A stretch of DNA of 5,791 nt. It comes from JAJKIP01 sp040509055. GTDB lineage: Bacteria > Bacteroidota > Bacteroidia > Chitinophagales > Chitinophagaceae. Shown here piece by piece: positions 5,751 through 5,791 of the stretch. Positions within the stretch are counted from its first letter, which is position 1; every line of letters begins with the position of its first letter. Where the stretch lies: positions 1 to 5,791 of the forward strand of contig JBEVLT010000333.1 of the NCBI GenBank assembly GCA_040509055.1, given 5' to 3'. The translations under genes were made by a program, and so were the position numbers. Under the pieces are notes generated by a model, which did not search any database, was not told the DNA's origin, and saw nothing but the letters and a program-made list of their open reading frames with translations.

Positions 5751-5758
5751 CAAAACTA
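5751..5758 (-). promoter_or_regulatory. Second -7 box upstream of ndh
   Basis: TAGTTTTG (5758-5751, minus strand) also matches TAnnTTTG perfectly, but I find no TTTG-like element at the right distance upstream. If it is used, transcription would begin near 5744 inside the palindrome and give a leader of about 50 bases that could not form the full hairpin. Confidence 0.35.
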
Positions 5759-5791
5759 TTTATTTGTTTTATCTGCTGCCCTGGTCCTGTT

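Noticed and set aside
5741..5753. A canonical FNR/CRP box TTGAT-N4-ATCAA upstream of ndh
   Set aside because: The half-sites TTGA and TCAA are present, but the spacing is N5 rather than N6, so the match fails; only a general operator candidate is kept.

Overview
The window looks like ordinary chromosome from a GC-rich member of the Bacteroidota, most likely a Chitinophaga-type (Chitinophagaceae) bacterium. Four things point there: promoter-like TAnnTTTG boxes of the Bacteroidota sigma factor, the near absence of Shine-Dalgarno sequences before clear start codons, a lipoprotein with an Asn/Glu-rich segment after the lipobox Cys, and protein families with typical Bacteroidota forms. The genus is an inference from the look of the proteins, not from a search. 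I found no rRNA, tRNA, CRISPR array, transposase or phage gene.

Layout. Left part, minus strand: two small, cysteine-free, beta-rich proteins without signal peptides (30-509 and 636-1025). They share a GLGxVTQ block and seem to be diverged relatives; the second resembles DUF1842. A hairpin with a T-run separates them. The 298-base gap 1026-1323 holds a good promoter for the second gene (1096-1126), a 36-base near-perfect palindrome directly upstream of that promoter (1129-1164), and an 8-bp inverted repeat that may end the next gene (1264-1305). I see nothing else in that gap. Then comes a lipoprotein alpha/beta-hydrolase on the minus strand (1324-2232).

Middle, plus strand: a Bax inhibitor-1/YccA-type seven-helix membrane protein (2407-3159), a textbook intrinsic terminator with a UACG loop (3179-3204), and an alpha-helical HEAT-like repeat protein whose start codon lies two bases after the T-tract (3207-3716).

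Right part, minus strand: a type II NADH:quinone dehydrogenase (4426-5694) followed, with an ATGA overlap, by a DUF2071/YqjF-like protein (3713-4429). Their promoter region holds two perfect TAnnTTTG boxes and a 9-bp-arm palindrome. The stop codons of the DUF2071 and HEAT genes interlock by four bases, so there is no intergenic space for a terminator between the convergent units.

How they fit together: the NADH dehydrogenase feeds electrons into the menaquinone pool and probably sets the expression level of its coupled DUF2071 partner. The hydrolase and Bax inhibitor-1 genes are divergent neighbours with no obvious shared pathway. No clearly new multi-gene system is visible. The best leads are the paired beta-rich proteins with their palindrome-flanked promoter, the palindrome in the ndh promoter, and the terminator abutting the HEAT gene start.
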